Assembly: GCA_037951165.1 (NCBI GenBank)
Contig: JBBDHG010000014.1
Location: 21,167,501 to 21,231,500 of the forward strand
Reading direction: 5' to 3'
Source of the DNA: Lophius americanus
Taxonomy: Eukaryota > Chordata > Actinopteri > Lophiiformes > Lophiidae
Length of the DNA: 64,000 nt
Positions 40,101 through 55,100 of this stretch are shown here, one piece after another. The position numbers and the translations under genes were made by a program. The notes under the pieces were generated by a model. That model was given only the letters and a program-made list of their open reading frames with translations. It had not been told where the DNA came from and did not search any database. The first letter of the stretch is position 1. The number at the start of each line of letters is the position of its first letter.

Positions 40101-43100
40101 GTAGAAATTGTTGTTTCAGGGGCTTGAAAAGGCTTAATATCTGAATATTGAGTCTCTGTGCTTCATTTGCAATGGAAAATCAAATAGCCGTTTATCATTT
40201 CTGCTTTGTTGTCACAGACACTGATAACTCGAAAATTGCAGTAGTTGCATAATGCTTGTTATTGACTAGTGTGGTCATCTGCCCCAGACACTGAACAAGC
40301 ATAGTGGCTGTGCGGACCCTGAAAGGGAACAGCGGAGCGACTAAAGAGTATTGTGCTATGAAATATTTAACTACTTCAATAATCTCAAGGCGCTACATTT
40401 AGCTTTTCAATGTAGCTTTCTGTCTATGATAATTTTAGGATGCAGATGGAGAGGTGGTGAGATGTGGTGTGTGAAAAACTCTTGCAGCCCGTTATGCTTC
40501 TGTCAGGGAGAAGGGCTGTCTATCAAAAGAAAATCTGTTACCACATCGCGAGTGAGAAAAGTCTCAGACGTTTGTATTCTGAAAAAGATTAAAAAACACG
40601 AAGCGACTCTTATTTCATAACCTTTGCTCAAAATCTTGTGAGGTTGTCAGGTACTCATATTCAATAGAGTTTAATACTAGCGTGCATTCGAGACACACTC
40701 AAGTAGAAGGGAAGAAAAACAATTCCCTACTCCTGTTGTTGACTATTTTTATTACATGTTTTTCAGAGATGATAGCATAGCACTGCCACAGGTCAGGTTT
40801 TTCTTTGCTTTGGTCACAAGGTTCCCAAAAACTTCTGGATCAATCGCTGTGAAATTTGTACATGTATTCATTATCTCCAAAGAATGGATCGCCACAGTGG
40901 ATCACCTGTTTCCATCCACAGTTACACGTGGTACCTTTTTGGCTAACCGACAACATTTGTTATATGAGCACCAATCAATTGAGTTGGGGAAATCAGTTGT
41001 CCGCATATTGATCTGGCATAGGTTTTATGCAGTATTCCCTCCCTGACGCGACCATCCCCTTCATCCAGACTGATTTGTGACCCCTTACGGTGTAATAATC
41101 TCTTGTTCCTATTATTTACTTGGCAGGACCTGCGGTATTCTGCCTCTTTGGTGACTTTCGCTGGTTGGAATAGTGTATGTGGCATAGGCATGTTAAAAGT
41201 AAGCCAATACATGTTTAGGTAATATGAAGTATACAAAATGGAGCACCATGTGTGAATTAAATCCAGCCAACATTTGATAAACAGCCTGAAAACCTTTTTG
41301 AGTAAATTCCCCCCCCCCCCTAGTGGCGGAAGTTTGCAAGTAACCTTCCCCCAAATCATTCCATTTCTTCCTCGCACCAAGACTTACAAGGGTATAAAAT
41401 TTGGACCATAAATTAGCTTTTGAGTAATCTCATTAACACAGAGGATCTGGGAGACATTACATCAGAGATGAGGATTTTACAATATGCCTGACATTTCGAG
41501 GATATGATATTTGAAAGATTGTCTCTCTCCCCGTAGCGGGTACACTACTAACTAGACAACTAAACAGGCTGAGTTCATTGCGTGGTTAACCTCACGTTTC
41601 TCATTCATCAGACAGTGAGAGAATACACGTGTGGTCAGACGTCTGTCTGCGTTACCCAAGATGTGTCTTTGTTCCCTTTCCAGGTTCTAATCACAATCTA
41701 CTGGTTGGGTCGCAAAGCCCACGTGGATGCTTTCTACGGTGGTCCTCAGCTCAACTTCAAGGCATTTGAAGGATTGTTGGGGTTAGCCTTGTCCAAAGTA
41801 AGATGCTCTGCCTGCTGCTTTTTACACATCTGCCCTTTTCCTGCTTTGATCAACATCATTAATGTGAGTTAATCAGCACTGCTCTCTAAACCCAGGCTCT
41901 AGATGAGGGCAGTAATGTGTTTGTGAAGGACAGCTGGTACCCAGAGAGGAGCGATTGTTTGCACAGGAGACGGAGCTATAAGCTGGGGAATTCTGTTGAC
42001 GGCATGGATTCTGTGGACTCCAGAACCCTTCACCCAACCAGTGAAGGTATCTGCACACATGCTTTCTTCTAGTATCAGTCTGCTATAAATGCCACACCAC
42101 CTGATGTGCAAAATATCTTGTATAATACCGGTAAAGTTCACACACTAAAATCCTTTAACTTCCTTTTTCAAATCTATATCAATCTCTCTTCCACTTTTTG
42201 CTACAGTGGAAGAGAGATTCCCCACTCCTCCTTGTTTGCCAGATATAAGATTAGATATATATGCCACTATCGATCTACAAAAGAAATACCAAGACGGATG
42301 TATTCATCAAATCTCATAATTAGACAGTTCCATAAGTTGGCTACATTATCATGTTGGATGTGACTAATTTCTTGAATCGACAAAAATTCAGGAAGCTGCT
42401 CATCCTCTGTTTGTCTTTTGCACCGACTCCGCCATGCTTGATCTCAGTAGTATGTGAGTGATTGTTGAAACTTCGCACTGTGATCAGTGTATGTGGGTGT
42501 GTAATGAAGAGGGTAAAATACTCTGGTCGCTCGAGGCTTGGCTGTGAAAAGACCAAATTATCCACTAAATCTTCTTCCGCTGTGCTTTGAGATTTTCTCC
42601 TTTTTCTAACCATAATATACTCTTGGCCCAATTGGTTCTCTGGTGTCGGCCTTTGCTTATGTTTTTCTCCAAACACCAATCTTTTCTATTGTTCATTTTG
42701 CACATGTGGTTTATGGGGTGTAGGCTGTGGAAGTGACCCTGAAGCGGAGCAGGTGTTCAAGATGGAGGCTAATCAGTCCTCCACCCGGCAAGATAAAGGC
42801 TGTATCGCGCCGCCAGCGCTGCACAGAGAACAAGGAGTGGCAGAGAATGGAATGGGCGGCACCAGTCCACTAGCAAGGTACTGGAAAATCTGTCTACTTC
42901 TGCACACACCGTTAATTTGCGGCTAATAACTTCCTTATTCATCGCTGCTAAGTTGATATTTTACTTCGCAATTGAATGTGTCCTTTTTTTTTTCTTTCTC
43001 TTTTAAACATTTTCTAGGAAAGGCTTTTATCCCAGTTGTTGGAATCCCGCCAAATGTTGCTGACAGTATTAGGGAAAAGTGAATCTTCCTCCCACTGTAT

Positions 43101-46100
43101 TTGGCAGGAAGGGCTCTAAGAACACGGTTCAATGATTCCTAACATAAGTAAAATAACATAGATTTTTGTTTATCATTAATTTCATACAGATTTCCATGCT
43201 TCAAAATGATTGGAGGCCTTCAAACCGTTTCCTTCAATGAAATTGCCAATTGAGTTCCTGTTTTTACACAAAGCCCATATAAATGAACTTGCTGCAAACA
43301 AGCATATCTTAAAAGATGGGTAATCATTTTCATATTTAAATGGTATTCAAAACTTATAGGATCTATATCCTGCTTGTATCCGCTTTTTGAAATAATTATA
43401 AGCTGTTCATACCAGGTGACTTGATTCAGATAGCTTAAAGTCAACATGATAGGACAGATTTGAAGACTGTCAGTGTGAAAACTTTGCTGAAAGTAAGAGT
43501 TGGATGACAATATGAAATATTTGAGGCCAAGGTGTTGACAGGAAGCTCCGTATGTGGTAAGATCTGTGGAGGTGCTCCGTCACATAAACAATTTCTCAAC
43601 TGCTTGTTAATTGAAAAGTTTTGTTTAAGCGTAACAACCCCCCCAAATAAATAAATCATCTGCCACACCCCTGGCTTTTAACAGATTAAATCATCTCTGT
43701 CCTCTCTGCGGCCGAGGGAGTTTGCATAACTATTTTATCCGAAGCAGTATATCGCTATCAACTGAGAATAAAAACACTCGGTCCTGTAGGCTGGACATTA
43801 AGACAATCTCACCTTCGATGCGTTCCCTCATGCGTTTGCCTGCAATGACGATCTTTTCCTGCAAGCTTTGTATGAGGAAAACTGTGAATTTGATCACGCA
43901 GAGCTGCTCCCTGCCCTGGATGACTTGTTTTACCAAGTACAGCAGACTCTTCATCAACCCGAGCCGTGACCCATACCCACCCCGATATGTGACACCTGAA
44001 GAGGAGGTCCATGTGCCATGATGGATCCTGGTGTTGTAAAAAATCCACAAGTTCCGGTCTGACAGTTGTTTTTAAAGCATTATGATGAAAGGAACACCTG
44101 GAGAGCCTCAGAAGAAACTTCTCCAAGCTTTAATGTGATGCCCAGCCGTGGGTTCAAGTACGCTTTAGACTTACGGAAGCTCCAAGTTGTTCGCATTCAT
44201 TACTTCATTTCAACAGAGCACCTGCTAGTTTGCATTTGGAAAGTTCAAATCCATTGGGAAACCACATCACATGCTATGCAAATGTTGCTCTTTTAAATAT
44301 TTTATGTTGCTTACAGGGAAATGAAACGTTCTTTGAATTTATTTATACTGATTGTTTAGATATGTGGTGTTGGTTCTGGCATATTTGTGCAGGGCTGTGA
44401 GGTGAAGACTTAAAAGCATAATGCTGAGCGACTCATTATAATTTTACATTCCTGCAAAGGTTTTTTTTTAATCCTCACCCTATCCGCTGCAGATGTTATA
44501 TTTTATTCTGATAATTCATATTTTACTCACTAGGGGGATCTTTTTTACAAACATTGTTTTTTGTACATAACTTCCCCAACCATTGGTCCGATTTAATCAA
44601 AATGTACCTTCTATGAACCAACTCAAGTTGAATTAACTTATGTGTGTGTATTTTTTTGGCAGTAATTACTATTACTTGCCAAGCATTTGGCCAATTTTGA
44701 ATAATTTGGTAGAATGAATTTACGCAAGGAGATCTCTTGTTAGTATATCATTTCGATAAAATAATTAACATTTTATTCATTAGCGGAAGCTTTTTGTGGA
44801 AAAGTTTACCGTCTGTAACTTCCAACCATAAACCAGTTGTGTTTAAATTTAGGTAATATGACTGACGGAAATCAGTCGTTTTAATACTGAACTCAGTAAA
44901 AAATAGTTAACTGTATTTATTTTCATTATTGAGTCACTATCTTGTCTTAAAGCACATTGCTGACTCCATGGAAATGGTTGAGTCAATAAGGTCTGTCTGA
45001 GATACAACAGCGTAGTGGATTGGGGCTTTTCTGTGATTATACCCTTACTGTTAGTGACAACAGCATAGGCATAATTCATAATGGCTAAACGGATGATACT
45101 GAGTGCTGTATCATAATTCAGTTTTATTTAACAAATTGTTAATTATTACACCTCTTTGCGCAACTGTAAATGTTTTGTCATTTTCTTTCGGTGAGAATTC
45201 TATTGTTGTGTAAACAAAGTACATCCTGTTGGATCAATAAACCAGATGAGCAGACTGCTGTTCAGCCTATTAACTTGTGCATTAAACACACGTTCAAGTT
45301 CCTCTGAGTACGTGTGCGCGGTAGATTTGTCTCACAGCTATGGTACTACAATTATATGCCAAACACATTGCCTTTTATGAGTATAATGTACTTTCTAAAC
45401 ATAACTTGTACTTTTGTCAAACCAACAGCCTTTATGTCTGCATGCATATTGTATTCATTAGTCTCCGTCTGTGTTTTGGTCATGTAGAGCATATGATATT
45501 CAGGTCAGACTTAAGAATGCTCAAGTCAACCCTGGTTGGATTTGGTAAGTCCTAACGCATGATTGGAGCAAAAGGAACTTCTTTGTTGTTGCTTCATCTG
45601 GATTTGCTTCTGTTTGTATAAAGCTTGTATGTTATGGGAACTATTCTTCAAACGCGACTTGCCATTTCTTCTTTAAAGATGTAGCACTTGCTTTACCGCC
45701 AACTATAAATTACCTTGCAGACTTGACAGTAGAATTGATGAAAAACTACAGGATTGTTCCAAGTCTTCATCCATCCCAACAGATTATGTCACAGTAGCAC
45801 TATACCCTGCTGCTAAGTGCTGCTAGGAGATATTTGAATGTCACATCTGACGTCCTCTAAAAAAAAACCCAACAGTGCTATTACTTGTCATGTCATGGCT
45901 GTATTACCCAGATGGCATAATTTGTTTTTCCAATGTTGCTTGACTTTCTTGCTTCATCTCATACGCTGCTAAGGATTCTGTTGTGTGAATGCAGAATGTG
46001 TTGCTACATCTGGTGCTGTTGTGGCATGGTGGTCTCTCATGCACTGCGCGTGTCTGTGTTTGTTTGTCTTGCGTGTGTGTGTCTGTGTGTGTGTGTGCAC

Positions 46101-49100
46101 GTTAGCCGTGAGCACAGGGATACGGTTGTCAGCGTAAGATGACATGTTTTTGTTTGCTACATTGGAATGCCCCATTCATCCTGCCTTTCCTGCTGCAATG
46201 TGTTTTGTTTTTTTAAGTGTCACATTGATGCCACTGTAGTGTTTGAAATGCCATCTGTGTTTACTCGGCCTATCAATAATTAATGTCCATGTCCTGTTTC
46301 TCTCCGTTTGAACCAGGAGCAAATCTCTCAGTGACATCCCGATGGTATACCCTGTCCGTAAAGTTCCTGACGGGAACATCATTTATGTGGACCAGGACAA
46401 AGGCATTGCAAGGGAATGGAACCAAGAAAACAAAAACGAGTGTATCGTTTCTGCCAAGGACAGTGAAGCTCAGTGGCAGGATGTAAGTCTACAAAAGGAT
46501 GTTGGCATCACAGTCTCGCTCCATAGTCCACTTAGTATTTGTTGGTGTGATAGGCTCATAGATCTTGAGCATATCACACCTTATGCTCTCCAGCAGATGG
46601 AGGTTTTCCCTGTTGCAGATGTTCAAAACCCACAAAATAAACTCATGCACACTGACTAACTTGCAGGATTAAATTATCTGTGATGTTAGAGTGCTAGGCC
46701 TTCATCAAGCAAAGGCTTCTTCTTGATTAAAGCCATCTTAAATGGGGAAAGGCTTAACATCTGCCACCAAGCACATTCTCCCTTTGTCATGTAAAACAGC
46801 AATCGCCGCTATATCCAGTTGCAAGTATAACTATACTTCAAAGATAAAATAAAAAACAATAATGGTATACTTATAAAGGAATCAAAAAGGAAACGGCATT
46901 CGTAGATGAGGTGTACTCGTACATCACAAGTTACATTATTAAAGGGACACATGATTGATTGAAATAGTAAGTGAAAAATACCATCATTGAGAGATGTTTA
47001 GATTTAGTGTAAATTGGCAAACACTATGGTCTGTATGTTTTGACACGTCGTTTTTCATTTCAAAACTTTGTATGAAAACAAAACGAGTGGAAATTAGACT
47101 TTTTCCTTTAGTGATTCCTGGAAACAAAATTGAAAAACAAAGTATTTTGTCCTTTTCTATCAGATCATATATGGATAAGAGAAATTTGGAAAAATGGTTT
47201 GATTTTCATTTTCTCTTTTCACTATGAAAAATTTAAATCACAAGGAGATAAGAGACAAAATAACGGTTTGTTTCTTTAGTTGTTTGAGCCGAATGGGGTC
47301 ATCATAAGGGAATGACAGCGGTGCATTGAGCGCGGTCAGTCATCGCTTTATTCCATAACTGTAGCGGTTTATTTCAAAGCAATATGAAGAAGTTAGGAGT
47401 GGATTCTAAACTCTTCTTACTGGTCTTGTCTATCACTTTCTAGGGTCTTTTAATCTTAATATGAAATACACCAGCAGACCTGAAATTGAGGTTCTTACCT
47501 AAATAAATAAACACCCCTGAAATATGGTTAATCTTAATTATACCCACTATTACACAGACCGATTTAATTAACACCAGTCAGTGGTTCTAGTGTTGTGGTT
47601 CATTCTTGTAGATTTTACACCGCTGGAAACTGATGTGCGCACATTTGGAGAATGATTTGTCCCATAGAAACAGATCGATTTTGCTGCAGTCAGTCATATC
47701 AGAATGATAATTTTTGTTCTTTTGGCCATTTCCAAAATGGGATTATGGGAATGGTCCAGCAACATAAATACCATCTTTAACTGTTTAGAAGAGCTGCTAA
47801 TTTATTTCCTTTTGCCGTAATCTGCCCGTACAAGCACCCTCATTGGTGCACCTGTGAATGACAATATGTGGTCTCATAAAACTAAAAAACAAACTTAAAC
47901 TTACTTAGTTTCTGTTTCAGTGATTTTGTTTTCACAATCAAAGTAGAAAATGAAAATCCAAACATTTTTCAAATTTCCCTCATCCCCATTTGATCTTGAG
48001 AAGGAAAAAAACTTTTGATTCTTGCATCTCAAAACGAAAACAAAATTACCACTCGTTTATCGTAACGAAATACCAAAAGATACACGGACCCACAATCAAT
48101 TTATAACTGTTAGATAATTATAATTAAAAGTGTCTACATTCTAACAATGCTTTATATATCCAATTAACAGAGTCATTAAATGTGTCCTCATATTAGTGAA
48201 AAAAAATGATGCATTTAAAACCTAACGGTAATGACTCCATCCAGCATATAGAGAAAGAAGCTCCTGCGTACGGTAAGGATCCATGCCACCTAAATATATA
48301 CATGTGTAAATAAGAACAATCCACAGGCCATTCATAAAACCAGACCGGCAAAATATATTTGGAATAGAGGTGTTGTAGATGTAAAAGTTTTAGTCACTCA
48401 CTTTAAATCATAAAATGTTGACATTGAAGAAGTTGAATGTCAAAACAAATAAGCCAATTTGAACGGCTGAAAGATGAAGGGAAAAATGCAGCTACAGAAC
48501 AGATTATTACCGCAAGTAATGTTGCGTACGAAAAGGATCATGTCAATTATTTCCGAAAAGCTCTATCTCAGCAGAGATGGTTTTGTAGAGAATATAATCA
48601 GATAGAAAACAGAGTAGGCTTTATGTATTGATGGTTGCAGGAATTTACTGCTCAACTGCATACTATAAAAAAAAAAAATACATTTTATTGACGGAGCGCT
48701 TTTTCATAAATACTTGTCGCTTTACGGGTAAATAAAAAAAATAATAATAATAATTTAAATCAGATCAGACATAAACAGAATAAATCAAATAACAATATCA
48801 TCAGCAATAAAAGTCACACATTGATTTTGTATATGTTATCGGCCAATTTGTTCCAGGACTTGACAAAATGGAAGAATCGACGCAGGAGCACAAAGTCTGA
48901 CCTCCACCGAAAGTCAGAGGAGAGAGAGCATGTCATCAACCAGATGATCAACGGGGCTATGCATAACTCTGAGAGGAATGAAACGGGTGGTCGGTTAAAG
49001 AGGTGTGGTCCTCCTCCTTTTAAAATCCCCTTGTGTGTATGTAGGAAACTGACCTAGCTTGATTCGCTGCCACAGTGAAGTCACGTAATGTCATACACAT

Positions 49101-52100
49101 CCTCCCCTATCCCTTATTACATGGGCTCCTCTTCCTTTGCATGCTAATATCAGTAGAGACCAGCAGTCACCACGCAAGAACTACCCTGCCACCTGTCCTT
49201 CCTCCACTTCTCCATCAAAGTCATCAAGCGCTGATCTCAAGCCACGTACCAGAGTTCTGCTGGCTCGCAGCTTTGCCTTGGAGGTCTCTTTCATTCCCAC
49301 GGCTCCAGTTGGCAGCAATAACTCTGCACAGACTTGTGTAAGTGAGCTCTCATACCTCACTTAACCTGAATGGATGTTTCTTGATGTATTTACTTTGTAT
49401 ATTTGTGGCCAAACCTACAAGAACGGTCACATGTTACAAGTATTGTTACGAAAAGCAACCTGTTCTTTACATTTACTCTGTTACATTGTAATCTCTCCGA
49501 CTGACTCGTGTCCTCTCAGGCGACCACAGCTGCAGCCATGCCTGCTTCTGATGGGAACATTTTGGGAGAAGAAACCCACTATGCCCTCTTGCCTTCCGAT
49601 AAAGCAGGAGCCACCCAACCGACAGTGGCCTGCCCTTTCACCGCCCAAACCCGAGTTAAAGCCCAGGGGGGAGGCCCAACTCTTCCGCAGCCTACTCGCC
49701 TGGCTCGGCCGAAACAAATATCCACCCTGATCACAACTATACAACCGAACGGCATCACAAAGTCAGCCAGCACCTCAAGTCACGGGGAACCTGACATCGG
49801 CATCGATCCAAAAGCTAAAACCTTTTGCCTTCATGCAGTTAATAAGGCTGGAGTTGGCACCGTGAAAGAACGCAAGAACCATAAGGAAAAGAACCAGGAG
49901 ACATCTTTGGAACCAGCTGTGGACCAAGTCAGAACACAACAGGCACGTGTTTACAAGGACTTGTCCAGACGCGGGTCGTGGTCCAGCTCAGCAAGCCTTC
50001 CTCGTGGCTACCGGAGATCTGAGGGCTCAGTCTGTCTCTCTTCTCCAATCACTGCCAGACCCTTTGGGACCAAGCAGTCCCGGGTTTCGTCCCTGCCGAG
50101 ACTATGGAATGTAAGTCCGCTGCTTTGAAGTCTAGAATGTGAAATTCTACATTTCACATTCTAAGAAATGTCTGTGTAGACTCTCTTTCATGCAGGTCAA
50201 GGTAACCCTTGTATCTTTAATCTGAAGCAACTGGACTTTTGCTTACACTTGAAGATGTTTCATCTCTCATTCAAGAGACTTCCTCGGTTCTAAATGACTG
50301 GTGGGGAGTCCGGTATTTAACCTCAAGTAGTCTTTAGTGTCCTTAGTAGAGTCCTTATGGAAACCATGGTCTGGATTCTCTGCTGCGTCGTCTTGTCTGT
50401 CTTGAGCAGAATGTGGGGAAGGGATGTTAGGACTGCATTGTTTGTAGGTGATAGGTGGTGGAGTAGACGTCCACCCTTATTCAGAGGGGGTCATTCCTGT
50501 TTATATATTTTTTACTTTTTATTTTGTTAGTAGTTTAGTTCATAAATTCCAATTCAATCTTCTTTTTTTCTCTATATATGCTGTATAAAGAAAAACATCA
50601 CACCAATTTAAAATAGATGGCTTCCTTCACTCCTCTAAAACCATCTCTCCTCTCTGTCCTAAATGTGTTCAGTTGCTTTGGATCCAACTAACAAGGATTA
50701 AAAAAATGTCACCAAATACCAAAATCTGAACTTTTAAAACTGCAAAATAATCTCCTAAAATTGCAATTAGCAGTCATCTTGCATCAATAGAACATAAACA
50801 TGATCAACTCAAAATACTATTTTGAACAACTCTAGAGCTCTATTAATGTGTTTTATTGAATTTTGTAATAATGTTAATATAGTTTAATCATTGAATTTCA
50901 GTTTTTCCACTTGACAAACAAATGCCAACATGCAAAAAACACTTAACGGAGTAGGAACACACTTCATAAACTATCATCCTACCCATCTAAAAGCCTTAAA
51001 ACACTCTTAACAGTCTACTAGATTTTATATTAACATAACTTTGCAACAGCACATCTCCATGATTCATTCAGTGCGTTCAATTTTAAAGTCAAAGCACTCT
51101 CCAAAAGCTAGGGAATTACTGTGGATATTGTCATAAGATGGAAAAAAATGGTAGATATGACAATGTCTCGCCAATACAAATTTTCTCCAGTATTCTGAAA
51201 GACCTGCGACCTGCTGATTTTACTCAGCACACTCTGGGTGGTTGTAATTAAGGCTAAATGGGAGTTGAGTGCTCAGAATGGTGTGTACGGACTTGTATAG
51301 TCAAGCATACAGATGATAACTAGTCTTTGTATAAGAATATATCCTGTGTGTAATAGTGGCCAAGCGTGTGTGTTTGTCACCTCGCTACAAGATTATGCAT
51401 TTTTATTTTCCGTTTGTAGACATTCCGCACCGGCTGTCAGGGCTGTCACATTTCAATGGTGCAGAATAAACGGCGCAATCAAATGTATCTTTACTGTCTT
51501 CCCGGGTGCTTGTTTCTGTTCATATTCAGCTCGACGAGAACCAGGGTCTGCTGTTGAAAGGTGACAAAGTGGAGCCTCTTTCTCCACCCATCAAATCTTC
51601 GCTCAAAAGACAAACTGCGACCGCCCAGCTGAAGGGTCAGAACCAGCCTTCAATCAGGCAGAGTTCCAACCAGGCAAAGCAGAATGGTACACACAATGCG
51701 GAGGAGGGGAATGATGTCAGTCTATCCAGGCAGACCTCTTGCCAGACTGATGGCTTTCTCCATCAGCCCTTCACCCAAACCCATCTGGTATTACAGCCAT
51801 ATCCATTCCGTCAAGCCCACCACAACAGAACCGCGTCCCTTCCATCTAATGCCAGTGTTGACCACATAAAGGTACTTTGAATTATTTCCTCACCAGTTGC
51901 AAAATGTGAATGAATTGATCATTAGTATATTTTCTGCTGCTGTGATTATAAATTCTTGAAGATGGTATTTGTTGCAGGGTTTCTGTTATGAATGGACTGC
52001 CTTGTATTTATCAAAATGCCCCCCCAGCATATCCCTTACTATAGCTGGCCACTGATGTATCCAGTTTCGACAGGAAGTACTGGACATCGGATCACAGAGT

Positions 52101-55100
52101 GTCACCTTTACGTGTGTGTGTGTGTGTGTTTGTTTCAGTTGGATCACAGTGACATGCGGGTGAGCCTCACTCTTAAACCTAACAGCAGACCAGACTTTGG
52201 TTTCCAGACCCACTGGGACCACACAGGAGTGAGGGTGAAATTTATCCAAACTGGTAAGACTTTGACCATTTCTCAATCTAGAGGGAAACAGTTTTGGCTC
52301 ACTAACACTTGTTTACATATAGTTAAGCACTGCCTTGTTTTTACGAGGGTTTAGTCAAAGTCTAAGACGCATTGAGTGGTAACCACTCAACATGCTTAAA
52401 AACACGTATGTTACATATTTGAGTGGACAGTCAAAAGATCAGCGCAATGTTAATTTCCACTTCTTTTGTGTACATTTACAATGCGTGCATGAAACGGCCA
52501 AATAATAGTAATAAGTAATGCATCCAGTGATCCAAACATCAACCATGAATATTTAATTAGATGCTAGAGACGGTGTCACTTACTTACTGCTATGTTGCCT
52601 GGCTCACTGGCCTCCTTTTCAGCTCTGCACAGCAATCTTGTCCTCAGCTTATATTGCAGTTTTTTCTGCTAAATAAATTTCTGATGCATCCTCCTCTTTC
52701 CTGAGACCTGTCCGTCCCTCTTCAGGAAGCCCAGCGGAGCTCTGCCAGCTGTGTGTGGACGATGTGATTATGACCGTCAACGGAGTCGCGGTGGAACACA
52801 TGAACTACACCCAGTGGAAGGATAAAATGACTTCTTCCCTGAAAACTGGCAGTCTGACCATGGACATTCGGCGCTATGGTAACAAGGGTAAGATAACACC
52901 AGACTGGTATGTCTTTTATCACCTCTTCAGTTAATATGTGATCATTTAACCTTTAACTTCGGTGAGGGTCACAAATGTTGGATCACAGTGTGGTATGGCT
53001 TTGATGGCCATTTGTTTCTATTAGATTGGAGCACCAGTGAGGGGGTTCACCACAACCAGCCAGGCAAGAGCAGGAAGACGCTGAATTTGACTGCGGCAGC
53101 ACCTGTTCTCAAAGGTTCTCCTGACCACCATGCCAACAGAGGCACCTCCACAGAAATCACACTCAGGAAAATGTCCACAATCATTGGAACGTTTGACCAT
53201 GTGAGCAGTGTTAAAATCAGTTTTCACTTAAGTAGATGCACCGAACTCTTCCTACATTACAGATGAATTTGTGGTGAATGTCGGTGTTCTCTCACTTAGG
53301 TTATGCAAGGTAAAGTCATGCATGGAGAGCTCGCTGAAAACCACAGCACAGCCAGAAGTAAAGGTAACAGCAGGCGTAAAGTCTGTTATGGAAATCGAAA
53401 CATGACACACTCCGCACATATGCTATGAACTAAATGCGCCGCCTGATGAAGCCTTTCTCTCGATGTAGGCTGTGATAGTGTTAGTGGGAAAAATCAGAAA
53501 AGGAGGGCCGAATTTTTCAGACAAAAAGGTAAAATTCCGGTTTGAACTCGGGGCGTGCTTGTTTAGGAGCTATGGGAGCTGGTGCTTGCTTGGCTTGATG
53601 TGTCTTGTGTGGGCTAGAAAGAGCACAGGGGCTTAGCAGGTTTCTGCTGCAGGTAAGGAGGCTGTATGAATTCATCCTTCAGGAGCCATGGATGCATTTT
53701 GCATACAAGCAGAGTTGACAGGACTGATCTCCTCTGGTATCTGTCGAGCACGGTGTGCAACTGATGCTACTTGTCCATATTTCTTATTCCAGTGGGTTGT
53801 CATTTTTCTCCCCCACCATAAGGAAGGATGAGGATATCATTTCATTTACAGCTTAACTGAAGAGTTGACTGTTTACAGATTTTCTATATTTCCCAATTCC
53901 TTGGTTAAAATTTTATATCTGAGTGAGATTACAGTTAAAACATTTTTTCTTTTGTAGACTCGTTCCTTGTACCAAAGAAGAGCCTTTCATATTTTAGTAA
54001 TCCTAAATTGTTGTTTTTTTGTCCATTATTTATTTTGATAGTAAATGACTTGAATAACTTATTTTTAGTTTTCCTTTCTTTCTTGAAATGCACCCGCGGT
54101 GGGCGATCCTGAGTGTTTTATGCGTGTTAATTGGTGCCTTTGATGCAATAATGCTGTCCTTTGCAATGAATCCAATGTGTGCTCCACTATAATGGTGTCT
54201 CTCTCCAGGCTCTGTGGGATTCAGCTCATGGGTTTACTTATGTGGTAAATGTTCTCTCTGTGTGTGGTGTTCCTCATAACTGTACCCTGAGGTATATGCT
54301 ACTGGTCTGACATCATTCGGAGATTTAAATTAACCCAACACAAACTTTTCACATTTTCATCTAAGGAGTTCATGTTTTTCAGTCGGCTGTGTTGGTTTAT
54401 TTACTACTAAGTAAGAAGAAAGCCATTAAAATTTTAAAGGGTACACTGATCACATGGCAGATTCACCAATTATTTCTCACGGTGGCAGAATGAATACGAT
54501 TTACTTGTGGGTTGACCTCTTTCTTGGTTTGTTTGTACTGCAATGATGGAGCAGGCTAAACATTGAATGGTGGAATTTCCAATAACAAAAAAAGTATAAC
54601 ATAATTTTCTGTTGTAAAATATGAGCGAATACACCATCACCTCCGACGAAGGTTACTGCATGCTGTGTGAGTTCAGAGGAAGCTTATGTCAATCACTCCT
54701 GCAACCGTTGATGGAGCCAAGACGCATAACAGAGAAGAGAATGTCAGACTGGGATGTAAGCTCTTAGCTAATAGTCCAATGTCACACTATAAACGGTTGA
54801 ATTCAGCTGTGCCCTAAAATCCCACTACTGAAAGGCTGTTTATCAAAAACAGCGAAATACCTCTAATAGTAATATTGAATCCAGGGAAGAGATGGAGAAA
54901 GTGAATACAGCAGGAACACGGTGTGTCTATGCAGAAACTAACACACATCTGGGTCAGAAGTGAATGTTCTGGGCGACGCTGATATGTCGGCTACATACAG
55001 CCAAATACTGACAGAATTGTAATAGTGAAGACATTTGTCCACAGGTGGTTGTGCTTGTGCTTTGGTGGAGGAATGCCCTTCTATTTTATGTCAAACTTAA

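Larger units (their letters stand above)
37474..41683 (+). other. lmo7: lmo7 intron 5
   Basis: A 4.2-kb intron. It holds two or more family A segments (38990-39475 plus; 41300-41520 minus) and a C run at 41311-41320. No other gene or RNA is recognised. Confidence 0.7.

Noticed and set aside
49481..49773. Minus-strand frames over exon 12.
   Set aside because: They are antisense shadows of a long GC-richer lmo7 exon.
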